Source of the DNA: Streptomyces sp. 35G-GA-8 | GTDB taxonomy: Bacteria > Actinomycetota > Actinomycetes > Streptomycetales > Streptomycetaceae | Assembly (NCBI RefSeq): GCF_023534745.1 | Contig: NZ_JAMHJQ010000009.1 | Location: 372,001 to 436,000 of the forward strand | Length of the DNA: 64,000 bases | Direction of reading: 5' to 3' | In this document: piece after piece, positions 8,516 to 18,222 of the stretch | How positions within the stretch are numbered: position 1 is the first letter of the stretch | Layout of the letters: every line of letters starts with the position of its first letter | The notes under the pieces: generated by a model | Told to the model about the DNA's origin: nothing | Database searches by the model: none | What the model saw: the letters and a program-made list of their open reading frames with translations, nothing else | Translations under genes and position numbers: made by a program

Positions 8516-9100
8516 ATGGCCGACCGAGCCAGTGCCTTCGCCGAGATCCAGGACACCTTCTTCAGCTACGTCCGCTCCATCACCTACGCCACGATGATCA
8601 CCGTCGACCGCGAGAACCGTCCCAGGGCCCGCGTGCTGCTCCCCGTCTGGGAAGTCGTCGACGGCCACCCGGTCGGCTGGCTCGCGGTCTACAGGACCCC
8701 GGTCAAGACGGCCCACCTCGCGGGCAATCCGCACACCACGTACGCGTACTGGAGCCCCCGGCAGAACGCCGCCTTCGTCGACAGCGTCTCGACCTGGGCC
8801 GAGGACGAGGAGTCCAGACGCCACGCCTGGGACGTGTATGTCGAGGGCGGTCCGCCGGGGGTGGGGTACGACCCGGCCCGGTACTGGCGCGGCGGACCCG
8901 AGGATCCCGAGTACCACGTGATCCGTATCGATCCCTGGCGGATCCAGCTGGTACGGGGCGCCGATCTGCGGAGCACGCTCTGGTACCGCGACGAGCGGCC
9001 GGGCGGCGACGAGCGGCCGGGCCGCGCCGAGCCGCCGGGCCGAGACGAGCCGCCGGGCCGCGGTGGTCCCGACGGGTCGGTCAGCGCGGGTCGGGCGTGA
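8516..9100 (+). CDS. Pyridoxamine 5'-phosphate oxidase-family (FMN-binding split barrel) protein
   Basis: Protein of 194 residues with the split-barrel pattern of PNPOx-like flavoproteins: YATMITVDRENRPRARVLLP, then a WLAVYRTPVKTAHLAGNPHT block and a C-terminal strand YHVIRIDPWRIQLVRG. Members bind FMN or F420 and act as oxidases or reductases on diverse substrates; the reaction here cannot be assigned. ATG 8516 has a strong GAGGAG site 8 bases upstream. The last 25 residues are an expanded repeat of DERPGG/DEPPGR units that is probably disordered. The 3' end overlaps the convergent gene by 20 bases. It may be co-transcribed with the MFS gene, 75 bases upstream. Confidence 0.85.
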   Translation: MADRASAFAEIQDTFFSYVRSITYATMITVDRENRPRARVLLPVWEVVDGHPVGWLAVYRTPVKTAHLAGNPHTTYAYWSPRQNAAFVDSVSTWAEDEESRRHAWDVYVEGGPPGVGYDPARYWRGGPEDPEYHVIRIDPWRIQLVRGADLRSTLWYRDERPGGDERPGRAEPPGRDEPPGRGGPDGSVSAGRA

Positions 9101-10238
9101 GGGGGAGCGTGGTGGAGCGTTCGATCAGGCCGTTGACCGTCTGATCGCCGTGGGAGTCCATGGGCGTGGTGTAGTCACCGACGGCCCAGAAGGCTCCGGA
9201 GTCACCGGCCGGGGCCAGATCGTAGAAGGTGTAGGACGGATACCGGGTGTCGCCGTCGGGGGCCGTGGCTCCGGGCTGCTTGGTCCAGCTCGTGCCGTCG
9301 TAGTGCCAGAACACCGGCCACGAGCGGGGCGATTCGGACTGGTCGTTGCCGGTGACCCACAGACCGCCGCGGCCGTCCGGGGCGATCGCGTGGAGGTAGA
9401 GGCCGGCGAGCGAACCGGTGATGTCCTCCCAGGCGGTCCCGTTCCAGTGCGTGACGCTCGGGACGGGCGGGCCGGCGTCGGGGCCGTCGGACCATCCGGC
9501 CACGTAGACGCTGTCCGGGGAGTCCGCCGCGATCTTGGCCGTGTCCGTACCGGCTCGTACGGGAGGCTCCTCCAGCAGGGTCCAGGTCGTACCGTCCCAG
9601 TGGTAGGTCACCGGATGGCCGCCGTTCACGGGGTAGCGCATGCCGGTCGCGTAGGCGTCGTCCGCCGACAGGGCGTCGATGTCCCGGATGTCGACGAGCG
9701 GTGGCAACGCGAACGTCTGCCATGCGCCGTCCGCGTAGGTGTAGAGGGCATTGCCGCCCTTGAAGAGCCGCCCCGGTACGGCCTTGATCGGGACCTCGGG
9801 CCAGGAGTCGTCGGAGGGGCCGGTGGTGGGAACGGTGCTCCAGCGCTCGCCGTCGTAGTGCACGAGGACCTGGTCCCTGTTCACCATGCCGTAGGCCCAG
9901 ACGTCGTCGGCGGAGACGGCGCTGACCGACGACCACTCCCACACGGCGGGAAGCCCCGGAGCGGTGTTCTCGCTCCATCTCTCGCCGTCCCAGCGCATGA
10001 TGACGCCGTGCTGAGCCTTCCTGCCGACCGCCCAGGCAAGATCCTCGCTGAGGGCGGAGACCGACTTCAGGGACTCAACGGGGCTGTTTCCGGAAAGGGA
10101 GAGCTCCCAGCCGGAGGCCGTACCGGTCGATTCCGCCGAGTCGGCGGCTCCGGCGGTTCCGGCGGCTCCGGTGGTGAGGAGGGTGGCGGCGAGAGTCAGC
10201 GAGGCGGCGGCGGTACGCAGTAGGTGCCGTGTATGCAT
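9081..10238 (-). CDS. Secreted beta-propeller-like protein
   Basis: Protein of 385 residues. The first 30 form a Sec signal peptide (MHTRHLLRTAAASLTLAATL, then ALA-type residues before GAAD). The mature part repeats a pattern of about 45-55 residues, such as GVIMRWDGERWSENTAPG, VLVHYDGERWSTVPTTG, VTYHWDGTTWTLLEEPP and VFWHYDGTSWTKQPG, each followed by a V-x-A-x-S-x-D-D-x-W-A-x-G strand. That is the signature of a propeller fold built from kelch/photosynthesis-like blades. No catalytic residues can be named; extracellular binding is the plausible role. The frame extends upstream to 10289 without signal-like sequence, so ATG 10238 (AAAGGA upstream) is used. Confidence 0.75.
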   Translation of the reverse strand: MHTRHLLRTAAASLTLAATLLTTGAAGTAGAADSAESTGTASGWELSLSGNSPVESLKSVSALSEDLAWAVGRKAQHGVIMRWDGERWSENTAPGLPAVWEWSSVSAVSADDVWAYGMVNRDQVLVHYDGERWSTVPTTGPSDDSWPEVPIKAVPGRLFKGGNALYTYADGAWQTFALPPLVDIRDIDALSADDAYATGMRYPVNGGHPVTYHWDGTTWTLLEEPPVRAGTDTAKIAADSPDSVYVAGWSDGPDAGPPVPSVTHWNGTAWEDITGSLAGLYLHAIAPDGRGGLWVTGNDQSESPRSWPVFWHYDGTSWTKQPGATAPDGDTRYPSYTFYDLAPAGDSGAFWAVGDYTTPMDSHGDQTVNGLIERSTTLPLTPDPR

Positions 10239-10524
10239 CGGTGGGCGTTCCTTTACGGCGAGAGAGAGGCCCCTGCCACCTCGGCGCACCCCTGGCGGCG
10301 CGCGTACGGACGGTCAGGGCTATCTGACGAACAGTCAGACTCGCGTCAGTGCCGCATGGTTGTAGCCGACTGCCCGGCCGGGAGACCTGGACAGGGGTGG
10401 TCGCGTTCGTGCGCCGCACCGAAAATCGTACTGACGTACTAAGGGTGAATGTGCGGAGATCGCGATGTGCGCGGGGTCGGGGACCGGCAATCTGCTGAGG
10501 GCCGATCGCGGGGGAGCAGCACGT

Positions 10525-11382
10525 ATGACGGTTGAACGAGCCGAGGCCGAGGCCGAGGCCGAGGCTGACGGCGACACCGGCGGCGACACCGACGCCGACG
10601 GCACCTCCGCCTCGTCGTCGGCCTCCGCACCCCCGCCTCACCCGGCCGCCGAGGACCGGCAGGAAACTGTGCCACGTCATGTCGCATGCGTGATGGACGG
10701 GAACGGCCGGTGGGCGGCACGGCGGTCATTGCCCCGTACGTCGGGTCACCGGGCGGCGGAGGCGACGGTGATCGATGTCATCGAGGCGGCACGGACAGCG
10801 GGGGTGGAGTGGCTGAGCCTGTACGCCTTCTCCACCGAGAACTGGCAACGCCCGAGCGGCGAGGTCGATTTCCTCATGCGACTGGTGCGCCGCGTGGTAC
10901 GTAAACACGCCCCGCTGCTGCACGCGCGCGGCATCCGCTGCCGGTTCCTCGGGGTGACGGACCCCAGGATCCCCGGACCGCTGGCCCGGGACTTCACCGA
11001 CCTGATGACGCTGACCAGCAGGAACCGGGGCATGACGCTGACCGTGGCCTTCGATCACGGCGGACGCAGGGACATCGTCGAGGCGGCACGATCCCTCATC
11101 CGGGACGGGGTGCCGGCCGACGCCGTCGATGAGCGGCTCTTCGCCGCTCATCTGCCCTTTCCCGACACACCCGATGTGGACCTCCTCATCCGGACCTCCG
11201 GCGAACAGCGCATCTCCAACTTCATGCTCTGGCAGGTGGCCTACGCCGAGTGGATGTTCCCGCCGGTGCTCTGGCCCGACTTCCGCGCGCCGCACTTCCT
11301 GGAGTGCCTGCACACCTACCGGCAACGCGATCGCCGCTTCGGCGGCGTGACGCCGCACGCGAACGGAGAAGCTCACTCGTGA
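10525..11382 (+). CDS. cis-Prenyltransferase (undecaprenyl diphosphate synthase family)
   Basis: Isoprenyl transferase that condenses isopentenyl diphosphate onto an allylic diphosphate to give Z-polyprenyl diphosphates. After a 50-residue acidic, low-complexity extension (AEAEAEAEADGDTGGDTDAD) the catalytic core has the family signatures: VACVMDGNGRWAARR with catalytic Asp58, TSGHRAA, YAFSTENWQRP and the C-terminal LLIRTSGEQRISNFMLWQ. ATG 10525 follows GGGGGAG. The TGA overlaps the GTG of the oxygenase-like gene (GTGA), so the two are coupled. Because a housekeeping enzyme normally sits elsewhere in streptomycetes, this copy is probably a paralogue for a specialised polyprenyl product; chain length cannot be read from sequence here. 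Confidence 0.9.
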   Translation: MTVERAEAEAEAEADGDTGGDTDADGTSASSSASAPPPHPAAEDRQETVPRHVACVMDGNGRWAARRSLPRTSGHRAAEATVIDVIEAARTAGVEWLSLYAFSTENWQRPSGEVDFLMRLVRRVVRKHAPLLHARGIRCRFLGVTDPRIPGPLARDFTDLMTLTSRNRGMTLTVAFDHGGRRDIVEAARSLIRDGVPADAVDERLFAAHLPFPDTPDVDLLIRTSGEQRISNFMLWQVAYAEWMFPPVLWPDFRAPHFLECLHTYRQRDRRFGGVTPHANGEAHS

Positions 11383-12980
11383 CGGATACAGGCCCCGGCA
11401 GCCGCCCCAAGGACGCACGTACCGAAGCCACCGGTCACCACGGTGACCTCTCGGGGCCACCTCCTCAGACACCCCCTGAGACACCCTCTGAGACACCTTC
11501 TGAGACACAGCCCGGCTCCCTGTTCGGCCCCGACGCGCAGTTCCACCGGTTCTTCAACGATCCGCGCTGGGCCCTGGCCGTACTCAGGGCCACGGTGCTG
11601 GAGGCCGCCCATCCGCAGATCGGCGCGGCCCTGATCGACAACTCGACGTTCGTGGCGCACCCGTGGCGGCGGCTGCGCAACACCCTCGTCAGCCTGCAGC
11701 GCATGTTCGGCGCCGACGACGACACGCGCCGAAGGGAGGCGGCGCGGCTCAACCGCCTGCACGCGAGGCTGAGCGGTACGGACGCGCGGAACCGGCCGTA
11801 CGACGCGATGGACCCCAAGGTCCGCGCCTGGGTGGTCGCGACACTCTTCGAGAGCTCCGTCACCATGTGCCGACTGAGCGGTCAGCCACTCGACCGGACC
11901 ACCATGGAACAGCTCTACGCCGAATTCCAGGCGTATCTCGGGGTCTTGGGGGACCAGGGCGGTCATCTGCCGCCCACGTTGAAGGAGTTCTGGCAGTACT
12001 ACGACCACACGGTCCAGGAGGAGCTGGAGGACACCGAGGCCCTGCGCGTCATCCTCTACAAACTCTTCGACCATCTCCCGGCGCCGCCTCTGCTGCACGG
12101 CCTGCCCACCGTATGGGCGGCGGGTCGCGCGCTCGCCGGTCCGGTCCTCGGCACGATCACCGTGGCGTCTCTCCCCGAACCCTTCCGCCGACGGGCGGGT
12201 CTGCCCGAAATCCCCGGTGCCCAGGCGTTGATGCAGAGCGCCTACCTGGGCGTCGGCCTGGCGCGTTTCCTGCCCGACAGCTGGCTCCAGGCCGAGAACA
12301 TCACCAACCTGCTCTACCTGTCCCCGGACAGCGACGACCCGCGCGCGGCGACGCTCAACGAGCTGCGCGGCCGGATGAAGAGGGCCGGCGCCCTGTTCCG
12401 GCTGGTCACACCGTTTCCGGCGGAGCACGGTCCGGCGGAATACGGTCCGGCGGAGGAGGCGGGGCCGCGGCGGGGCACCGAGGCGCGGCGGAGCGCCGAG
12501 GAATTCTTCACCGAGGTACTGGACCAGACCGGGGACGGCTATCTGGACTGGCCCGATCTCGCCGCCATGGCACGGGAGTTGTCCTCCCGCCTCGATCTGG
12601 ACGAGCCGGAGGAGACCAAGCTCTACAACGCGTACGCGGAGTGGTGGAGGGAGCTCCAGGCGGCTCTCGACCTCGACGGCGACGGCCGCGTCAGCAAGGA
12701 GGAGTACGCCGCTGCCGTCCCCTCCCTCGCCGGCCCCGCGCTGATCAGGGTCGCCGAGGTGCTCTTCAGCGTCACCGACACGGACGGCAACCAGCGCATC
12801 GACGCGGACGAGTACCGGGCCCTGTTCCGAACGGGATTCCGCCGCACGATGACCGATGCCGACGCCGCTGCGGACGCCGCCGCGACGTACTCCCGCAGCG
12901 CATTTGTGAAGGACTTCCTCTCCTTCATGGCGGGCCGCCGCCGCTCGACCGCCTTCGACCCACTGCTCGCCGAGGCGTAG
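11379..12980 (+). CDS. MpaB/rubber-oxygenase-like (DUF2236) protein fused to EF-hands
   Basis: Protein of 533 residues. Residues 1-50 hold a tandem PSET repeat. Residues about 55-330 match the DUF2236 catalytic domain (DAQFHRFFNDPRWALAVLRA, AHPQIGAALIDNSTFVAHPW, LFESSVTMCRLSGQPLD), the family of heme oxygenases that includes MpaB', which cleaves a farnesyl chain, and Lcp, which cleaves poly(cis-1,4-isoprene). Residues about 370-505 carry EF-hand loops DQTGDGYLDWPD, DLDGDGRVSKEE and DTDGNQRIDADE, then a C-terminal helix. A fusion of these two modules is unusual. Translation is coupled to the prenyltransferase by a GTGA overlap, so a polyprenyl substrate is a reasonable inference. The heme-ligating residues were not verified. 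Confidence 0.8.
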   Translation: MTDTGPGSRPKDARTEATGHHGDLSGPPPQTPPETPSETPSETQPGSLFGPDAQFHRFFNDPRWALAVLRATVLEAAHPQIGAALIDNSTFVAHPWRRLRNTLVSLQRMFGADDDTRRREAARLNRLHARLSGTDARNRPYDAMDPKVRAWVVATLFESSVTMCRLSGQPLDRTTMEQLYAEFQAYLGVLGDQGGHLPPTLKEFWQYYDHTVQEELEDTEALRVILYKLFDHLPAPPLLHGLPTVWAAGRALAGPVLGTITVASLPEPFRRRAGLPEIPGAQALMQSAYLGVGLARFLPDSWLQAENITNLLYLSPDSDDPRAATLNELRGRMKRAGALFRLVTPFPAEHGPAEYGPAEEAGPRRGTEARRSAEEFFTEVLDQTGDGYLDWPDLAAMARELSSRLDLDEPEETKLYNAYAEWWRELQAALDLDGDGRVSKEEYAAAVPSLAGPALIRVAEVLFSVTDTDGNQRIDADEYRALFRTGFRRTMTDADAAADAAATYSRSAFVKDFLSFMAGRRRSTAFDPLLAEA

Positions 12981-13200
12981 GCAAGTGGCCCGACGCAATA
13001 CCGCGGAAATGGCCCACGCGGATGGGCCGCCTTGAGCGTACGGTCGATATCACGACGGCAAATGACCTCCTGCCCGCCCTGGCAAGTGGCCCCGCCGCTC
13101 ACCGGGCGGTGTGATGGGTCGTCGGCTGCCTGTCCGACCGTGCTGAACGGGCACCTGTGTGCCTGTGCTCGAAAGAACCTCATCCGAGCGAGGATCCGCC

Positions 13201-14115
13201 ATGCGAGCCATCATCGTCCGAGACCGTGACGCCGGTGTCGGTGGACTGTCCCTGTCGGACATGCCCTATCCGCACGCCGCTGAGAACGACGTGATCGTGC
13301 GCGTGCATGCCGCGGGGTTCACCCCCGGCGAGCTCGACTGGCCCGGAACGTGGTGCGACCGCGCGGGCCGCGACCGGACCCCGAGCGTGCCAGGACACGA
13401 ACTGTCAGGTGTCGTAGCCGAGTTGGGGTATGGCACCACCGGCCTCACCGTCGGCCAGCGAGTGTTCGGACTCGCCGACTGGACCCGGAACGGATCACTG
13501 GCCGAGTACGCGGCGGTGGAGGCCCGCAACCTCGCCCCACTGCCGGCGGACGTCGATCACACCGTGGCCGCCGCGCTGCCGATCTCCGGACTGACCGCAT
13601 GGCAAGGTCTGTTCGACCACGCGCGGCTCACGACAGGACAGACCGTCCTGATCCACGGCGCGGCGGGCGGTGTCGGATCGATCGCGGTGCAGCTCGCACA
13701 CGAGCGGGGAGCCCGAGTGATCGGCACGGGCCGGGCCACCGACAGGGACACGGCACTGCGTCTCGGCTCGGACGCCTTCCTGGACCTCCAGGCCGACCGC
13801 TTGGAGGACGTCGGCGAGGTGGACGTGGTGTTCGATGTGATCGGCGGCGAGATCCTCGACCGCTCGGCCGCCCTGGTTCGCGCCGGCGGGACACTCGTCA
13901 CCATCGCCGGGCCACCCACGGTCCGGCCCACCGACGGACGGGCCGTCTTCTTCGTCGTCGAACCCGATCGCGCCCGACTCACGGACCTCGCCCACCGGCT
14001 CAGGGACGGACGACTCAAGCCCATCATCGGTGCGGTACGACCACTCCCCGAGGCACCCACCGCCTTCGCCCCCGACCGGCGCACCCCTGGCAAGACGATC
14101 ATCCAAATCCCATAA
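13201..14115 (+). CDS. NADP-dependent medium-chain oxidoreductase (quinone reductase-like)
   Basis: Medium-chain dehydrogenase/reductase of 304 residues without zinc-binding cysteines. A GroES-like N-terminal part (VPGHELSGVVAELG) precedes a Rossmann domain with the nucleotide motif VLIHGAAGGVGSIAVQLA at about residue 150 and GTGRATDRDTALRLGSDAFLDL. Relatives reduce quinones or enones with NADPH. ATG 13201 has a GAGGATCC site. A strong bidirectional hairpin 40 bases downstream closes the unit. The 220-base gap upstream separates it from the oxygenase gene, so common transcription is uncertain. Confidence 0.88.
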   Translation: MRAIIVRDRDAGVGGLSLSDMPYPHAAENDVIVRVHAAGFTPGELDWPGTWCDRAGRDRTPSVPGHELSGVVAELGYGTTGLTVGQRVFGLADWTRNGSLAEYAAVEARNLAPLPADVDHTVAAALPISGLTAWQGLFDHARLTTGQTVLIHGAAGGVGSIAVQLAHERGARVIGTGRATDRDTALRLGSDAFLDLQADRLEDVGEVDVVFDVIGGEILDRSAALVRAGGTLVTIAGPPTVRPTDGRAVFFVVEPDRARLTDLAHRLRDGRLKPIIGAVRPLPEAPTAFAPDRRTPGKTIIQIP

Positions 14116-14154
14116 GAACGCCCCCAGAAACGGGCGAAGACAGCGCACCCACAC

Positions 14155-14200
14155 ACGACGAAGGCCCTGACCAGTCGAGACTGGTCAGGGCCTTCGTCGT
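14155..14200. terminator. Bidirectional hairpin terminator
   Basis: A near-perfect inverted repeat of about 21 bases per arm (ACGACGAAGGCCCTGACCAG and its complement) with a short loop lies between the reductase gene and the convergent tRNA-Ser. It can end both transcripts. Confidence 0.85.
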
Positions 14201-14218
14201 ATTGCCCGGTGAGAGCAA

Positions 14219-14306
14219 TGGCGGAGGATACGAGATTCGAACTCGTGAGGGGTTGCCCCCAACACGCTTTCCAAGCGTGCGCCCTAGGCCACTAGGCGAA
14301 TCCTCC
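14219..14306 (-). tRNA. tRNA-Ser (GGA)
   Basis: The minus strand folds as a class II tRNA: acceptor GGAGGAT pairs with ATCCTCC, anticodon loop TTGGAAA gives GGA, a long variable arm follows, and the T-loop is TTCGAAT. Discriminator G and an encoded CCA (14219-14221) follow. Decodes UCC/UCU. Confidence 0.96.
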
Positions 14307-14379
14307 GCCGCAAACAATACAAGACGCTGGGGAGTGCTCGCGAACTCGATCCGGGCCTCCCGCATCGGGTACTGTGGGC

Positions 14380-14473
14380 GGAGCCCCTCACGTGGCGCTA
14401 TCTGACTGAACTCCCCCAGGGCCGGAAGGCAGCAAGGGTAGGTTGGCTCTGGCGGGTGCGTGGGGGGTGCTTG
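14380..14473 (+). ncRNA. ffs: Signal recognition particle RNA (4.5S-type)
   Basis: The conserved domain IV signature CAGGGCCGGAAGGCAGCAAG at 14418-14437 is the Ffh-binding loop of bacterial SRP RNA. Flanking arms (AGCCCCTCACG and CGTGGGGGGTGCT) pair to give one long hairpin of about 94 bases. Together with Ffh it targets nascent membrane proteins. Position just before dnaX matches other actinobacteria. Ends are estimated from pairing. Confidence 0.93.
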
Positions 14474-14528
14474 TGTTGGGGGTGGCGGCAGGGGGGCGTT
14501 GTCGTAGGGGGCCGATATCGTCGTAGGT

Positions 14529-16889
14529 GTGTCGTCCCTTGCGCTGTACCGCCGTTATCGCCCCGAGTCGTTCGCCGAGGTCATCGGGCAGGAGCATGTC
14601 ACTGACCCGCTGCAGCAGGCCCTGCGGAACAACCGGGTCAATCATGCGTACCTGTTCAGTGGGCCGCGCGGCTGTGGGAAGACGACCAGTGCACGCATCC
14701 TCGCGCGCTGTCTGAACTGTGAGCAGGGGCCGACGCCGACGCCGTGCGGGGAGTGCCAGTCCTGCAAGGACCTGGCCAGGAACGGGCCGGGGTCCATCGA
14801 TGTGATCGAGATCGACGCCGCGTCGCACGGTGGTGTGGACGATGCCCGTGATCTTCGTGAGAAGGCGTTCTTCGGGCCGGCGAGCAGTCGTTACAAGATC
14901 TACATCATCGACGAGGCGCACATGGTCACCTCGGCGGGCTTCAACGCGCTGCTGAAGGTGGTCGAGGAGCCGCCGGAGCATCTCAAGTTCATCTTCGCGA
15001 CCACCGAGCCCGAGAAGGTCATCGGCACGATCCGGTCGCGTACGCACCACTATCCGTTCCGGCTGGTCCCGCCGGGGACGCTGCGCGACTATCTCGGCGA
15101 GGTGTGCGGGAAGGAGCGGATCCCGGTCGCCGACGGGGTGTTGCCGCTGGTCGTACGCGCCGGTGGCGGGTCCGTGCGGGACTCGATGTCCGTCATGGAT
15201 CAGTTGCTCGCGGGCGCGGCCGAGGACGGTGTGAAGTACGCCATGGCGACGGCCCTGCTCGGTTATACGGACGGGTCGCTGCTCGATTCGGTGGTGGACG
15301 CGTTCGCGGCGGGGGACGGGGCCGCGGCGTTCGAGGTCGTGGAGCAGGTCATCGAGGGCGGAAACGACCCGCGGCGCTTTGTCGCCGATCTGCTGGAGCG
15401 GCTGCGGGACCTGGTCATTCTGGCCGCCGTGCCGGATGCGGGGGAGAAGGGGCTGATCGATGCCCCCGCCGATGTCGTCGAGCGGATGCGGGCCCAGGCG
15501 TCGGTCTTCGGCGCGGCCGAGCTGAGCCGGGCGGCCGACCTGGTCAACACCGGGCTCACGGAAATGCGCGGGGCCACCTCGCCCCGGCTTCAGCTGGAGC
15601 TGATCTGTGCGCGGGTGCTGCTGCCCGCGGCCTTCGACGACGAGCGGTCGGTTCAGGCACGGCTCGACCGGCTGGAGCGCGGGGCGGCCGCGGCCGCTTC
15701 GGTCGCGGGGGCCGCGTTCTCGGCCGGGGGGCCCGGTCCCGCGACGGGGTACGTCCCCGGGCCCGAGGCGCACGCGCCCGTACCGACCGTGATGCCTGGG
15801 CCGTCGGCGCCCGCGCCCGTATCGCCGCCCATGCAGCATGCCGCTCCGGCGCCCGCCTCTCCGCCGCCGTCCGCGCCCCCGTCGGCACCCGCACCCACCC
15901 CCGCCGCCGAGTCGCAGCGGCCCGGTGCCTGGCCCTCCGCCGCGGCGCCGGAGGCTCCGGGGCGCCGTCCCGGCGGCTGGCCCACCGCGTCCGCGCCCGG
16001 ACAGGGGCAGGGGCAGGGACAGGGGGCCGCATCGTCGCCGGGGCCCGCGTCCGCGCCGGCCGCTCCCCAGCCCGCTGCCGCCGCGCCGGCCCCCGGCATG
16101 ACACAGGGCGCCGGTCAGGTGCGGAGCATGTGGCCGGACATCCTGGAGGCCGTGAAGAACCGCCGGCGCTTCACCTGGATCCTGCTCAGCCAGAACGCGC
16201 AGGTCGCGGGGTTCGACGGCACGACACTCCAGGTCGGCTTCATCAACGCGGGCGCCCGCGACAACTTCACCAGCAGCGGCAGCGAGGACGTGCTCAAACA
16301 GGCGCTCTCCGAGCAGTTCCATGTGCAGTGGAAGATCGAGGCGATCGTCGACCCGTCGGGCGGCACCGCCGCGCCCCCGGCGGGCGGAGGCGGCGGCGGT
16401 GGCGGTTACGGCGGCCAAGGCCCCGGCCCTGGCCCAGGCCCCGGCTCCGGCCCTGGTGGTGGCTACGGCGGTGGCGCGGCCGGCCCAGGTGGGGCGAGCG
16501 CACCCGGCGGCGGTGGGTACGGGGGCGGAGCCGGCGGTTACGGCGGCGCCCCCTCCGCCTCGAACGCCGCCCCGGCCACCCCGGCAGCCACGCAGACACA
16601 GCGCCCCGGCCAGCCCGCGCACGCGTCAGGGCCGTCGCCCGCCGCCCCCGCGCCCCAAGGCCCGACCGGTCCGGGTACGGCGCGATCCGAGTCCCAGCGC
16701 CGGAGCGGCCCCGACCGCTCGGAGCGGCCCGACAACAGACCCGTCGCGCCCACGAAGCCCCCCGTGGCACCGGAAGACGACATTCCGGAGGAGGACGATC
16801 CGGATCTCGTCGACTCCGCGCTCTCCGGCCATGACCTGATCGTGCGCGAGCTGGGGGCGACGGTTGTGGAGGAATACACAAACGAATAG
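14529..16889 (+). CDS. dnaX: DNA polymerase III subunit gamma/tau
   Basis: Clamp-loader ATPase of the replisome, 786 residues. Walker A is GPRGCGKT at 45-52; the zinc knuckle uses C64, C73, C76 and C79; Walker B is IIDEAH at about 126-131; and the sensor region has [11 protein letters not shown]. After the clamp-loader core (to about 370) comes a Pro/Ala-rich linker to about 520, a short folded part ([20 protein letters not shown]) and a long Gly/Pro/Ala-rich tail. GTG 14529 gives the conserved N-terminus [12 protein letters not shown]. No A-rich slippery site is visible near the end of the ATPase part, so a frameshifted gamma form as in E. coli is not suggested. Confidence 0.97.
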   Translation: MSSLALYRRYRPESFAEVIGQEHVTDPLQQALRNNRVNHAYLFSGPRGCGKTTSARILARCLNCEQGPTPTPCGECQSCKDLARNGPGSIDVIEIDAASHGGVDDARDLREKAFFGPASSRYKIYIIDEAHMVTSAGFNALLKVVEEPPEHLKFIFATTEPEKVIGTIRSRTHHYPFRLVPPGTLRDYLGEVCGKERIPVADGVLPLVVRAGGGSVRDSMSVMDQLLAGAAEDGVKYAMATALLGYTDGSLLDSVVDAFAAGDGAAAFEVVEQVIEGGNDPRRFVADLLERLRDLVILAAVPDAGEKGLIDAPADVVERMRAQASVFGAAELSRAADLVNTGLTEMRGATSPRLQLELICARVLLPAAFDDERSVQARLDRLERGAAAAASVAGAAFSAGGPGPATGYVPGPEAHAPVPTVMPGPSAPAPVSPPMQHAAPAPASPPPSAPPSAPAPTPAAESQRPGAWPSAAAPEAPGRRPGGWPTASAPGQGQGQGQGAASSPGPASAPAAPQPAAAAPAPGMTQGAGQVRSMWPDILEAVKNRRRFTWILLSQNAQVAGFDGTTLQVGFINAGARDNFTSSGSEDVLKQALSEQFHVQWKIEAIVDPSGGTAAPPAGGGGGGGGYGGQGPGPGPGPGSGPGGGYGGGAAGPGGASAPGGGGYGGGAGGYGGAPSASNAAPATPAATQTQRPGQPAHASGPSPAAPAPQGPTGPGTARSESQRRSGPDRSERPDNRPVAPTKPPVAPEDDIPEEDDPDLVDSALSGHDLIVRELGATVVEEYTNE

Positions 16890-16971
16890 CGGTCCGTCTT
16901 TCGGTGACCCGTCCAAGACCGACCGAGGCCCGCACACGGAGCGGCGCCCCGTCCGGGCTAGGCTGCCCCCC

Positions 16972-18222
16972 GTGAAGGTCCTTGTCATCGGCGGCGGCGC
17001 CCGCGAACACGCCCTGTGCCGCTCTCTCTCCCTCGACCCCGAGGTCACCGCTCTGCACTGCGCGCCCGGTAACGCCGGTATCGCCGAAGTGGCCGAGCTG
17101 CACGCGGTGGACGCGCTGGACGGTGCGGCCGTGGCCCGCCTCGCCACCGAGCTGGAGGCCGGGCTCGTCGTCGTCGGTCCCGAGGCCCCGCTGGTGGCCG
17201 GGGTCGCGGACGCCGTACGGAACGCGGGCATCCCGTGCTTCGGCCCGTCGCGGGAGGCGGCCGAGCTGGAGGGCTCCAAGGCCTTCGCCAAGGATGTGAT
17301 GGCCTCGGCGAACGTTCCGACGGCCCGTAGCTACGTCTGCACCACCCCCGAACAGATCGACGACGCCCTCGACGCCTTCGGTCCGCCCTACGTCGTCAAG
17401 GACGACGGGCTGGCCGCCGGGAAGGGCGTCGTCGTGACCGCGGATCTCGCCGCGGCGCGCGCGCACGCGATCGGCTGCGACCGGGTCGTCATCGAGGAGT
17501 TCCTCGACGGCCCGGAGGTCTCCCTCTTCGCCATCACCGACGGCGAGACGGTCCTTCCGCTCCAGCCCGCGCAGGACTTCAAGCGCGCCCTCGACAACGA
17601 CGAGGGCCCCAACACGGGCGGCATGGGGGCGTACTCCCCGCTCCCGTGGGCCGACCCCAAGCTGGTGGACGAGGTCCTGGAGACCGTGCTCCAGCCGACG
17701 GTCAACGAATTGCGCCGGCGCGGTACGCCCTTCTCGGGGCTGCTGTACGCGGGTCTCGCGATCACCGGACGCGGCGTGCGGGTCATCGAGTTCAACGCGC
17801 GCTTCGGCGACCCGGAGACACAGGTGGTCCTGGCGAGGCTCAGGACGCCGCTGGCCCGCGTCCTGCTGGCGGCGGCGGAGGGAGACCTCGCCGCGCTGCC
17901 CCCGCTGACCTGGCGCGACGACGCGGCGGTCACGGTGGTCGTCGCCTCGCACAACTACCCGGACACGCCGCGCACCGGCGACCCGATCGAGGGTCTGGGA
18001 GAGATCGCGGAACAGGATGCCCCCAACGCGTACGTCCTGCACGCCGGCACCCGGCGCGACGGCGACACGGTCGTGAGCGCCGGCGGTCGCGTGCTTTCGG
18101 TGACGGCGACGGGCCAGAACCTGACGCAGGCCCGGGAGCGCGCGTACACGGCGCTGCGCCGCATCCGTCTGGCGGGCTCCCAGCACCGCACGGACATCGC
18201 CCGCGAGGCCGCGGAAGCCTGA
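16972..18222 (+). CDS. purD: Phosphoribosylamine-glycine ligase
   Basis: ATP-grasp enzyme of 416 residues; makes glycinamide ribonucleotide from phosphoribosylamine and glycine, step 2 of purine synthesis. The N-terminus [14 protein letters not shown], the ATP-grasp segment [15 protein letters not shown], and the metal-site block [12 protein letters not shown] near residue 270 are all present. GTG 16972 is chosen because the conserved N-terminus begins there; the same frame runs upstream into dnaX without homology. It lies 82 bases after dnaX and may be co-transcribed with it. Confidence 0.97.
   Translation: MKVLVIGGGAREHALCRSLSLDPEVTALHCAPGNAGIAEVAELHAVDALDGAAVARLATELEAGLVVVGPEAPLVAGVADAVRNAGIPCFGPSREAAELEGSKAFAKDVMASANVPTARSYVCTTPEQIDDALDAFGPPYVVKDDGLAAGKGVVVTADLAAARAHAIGCDRVVIEEFLDGPEVSLFAITDGETVLPLQPAQDFKRALDNDEGPNTGGMGAYSPLPWADPKLVDEVLETVLQPTVNELRRRGTPFSGLLYAGLAITGRGVRVIEFNARFGDPETQVVLARLRTPLARVLLAAAEGDLAALPPLTWRDDAAVTVVVASHNYPDTPRTGDPIEGLGEIAEQDAPNAYVLHAGTRRDGDTVVSAGGRVLSVTATGQNLTQARERAYTALRRIRLAGSQHRTDIAREAAEA

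Noticed and set aside
14529..16889. Programmed frameshift in dnaX producing gamma
   Set aside because: No A-rich slippery heptamer or following hairpin is seen at the expected place.
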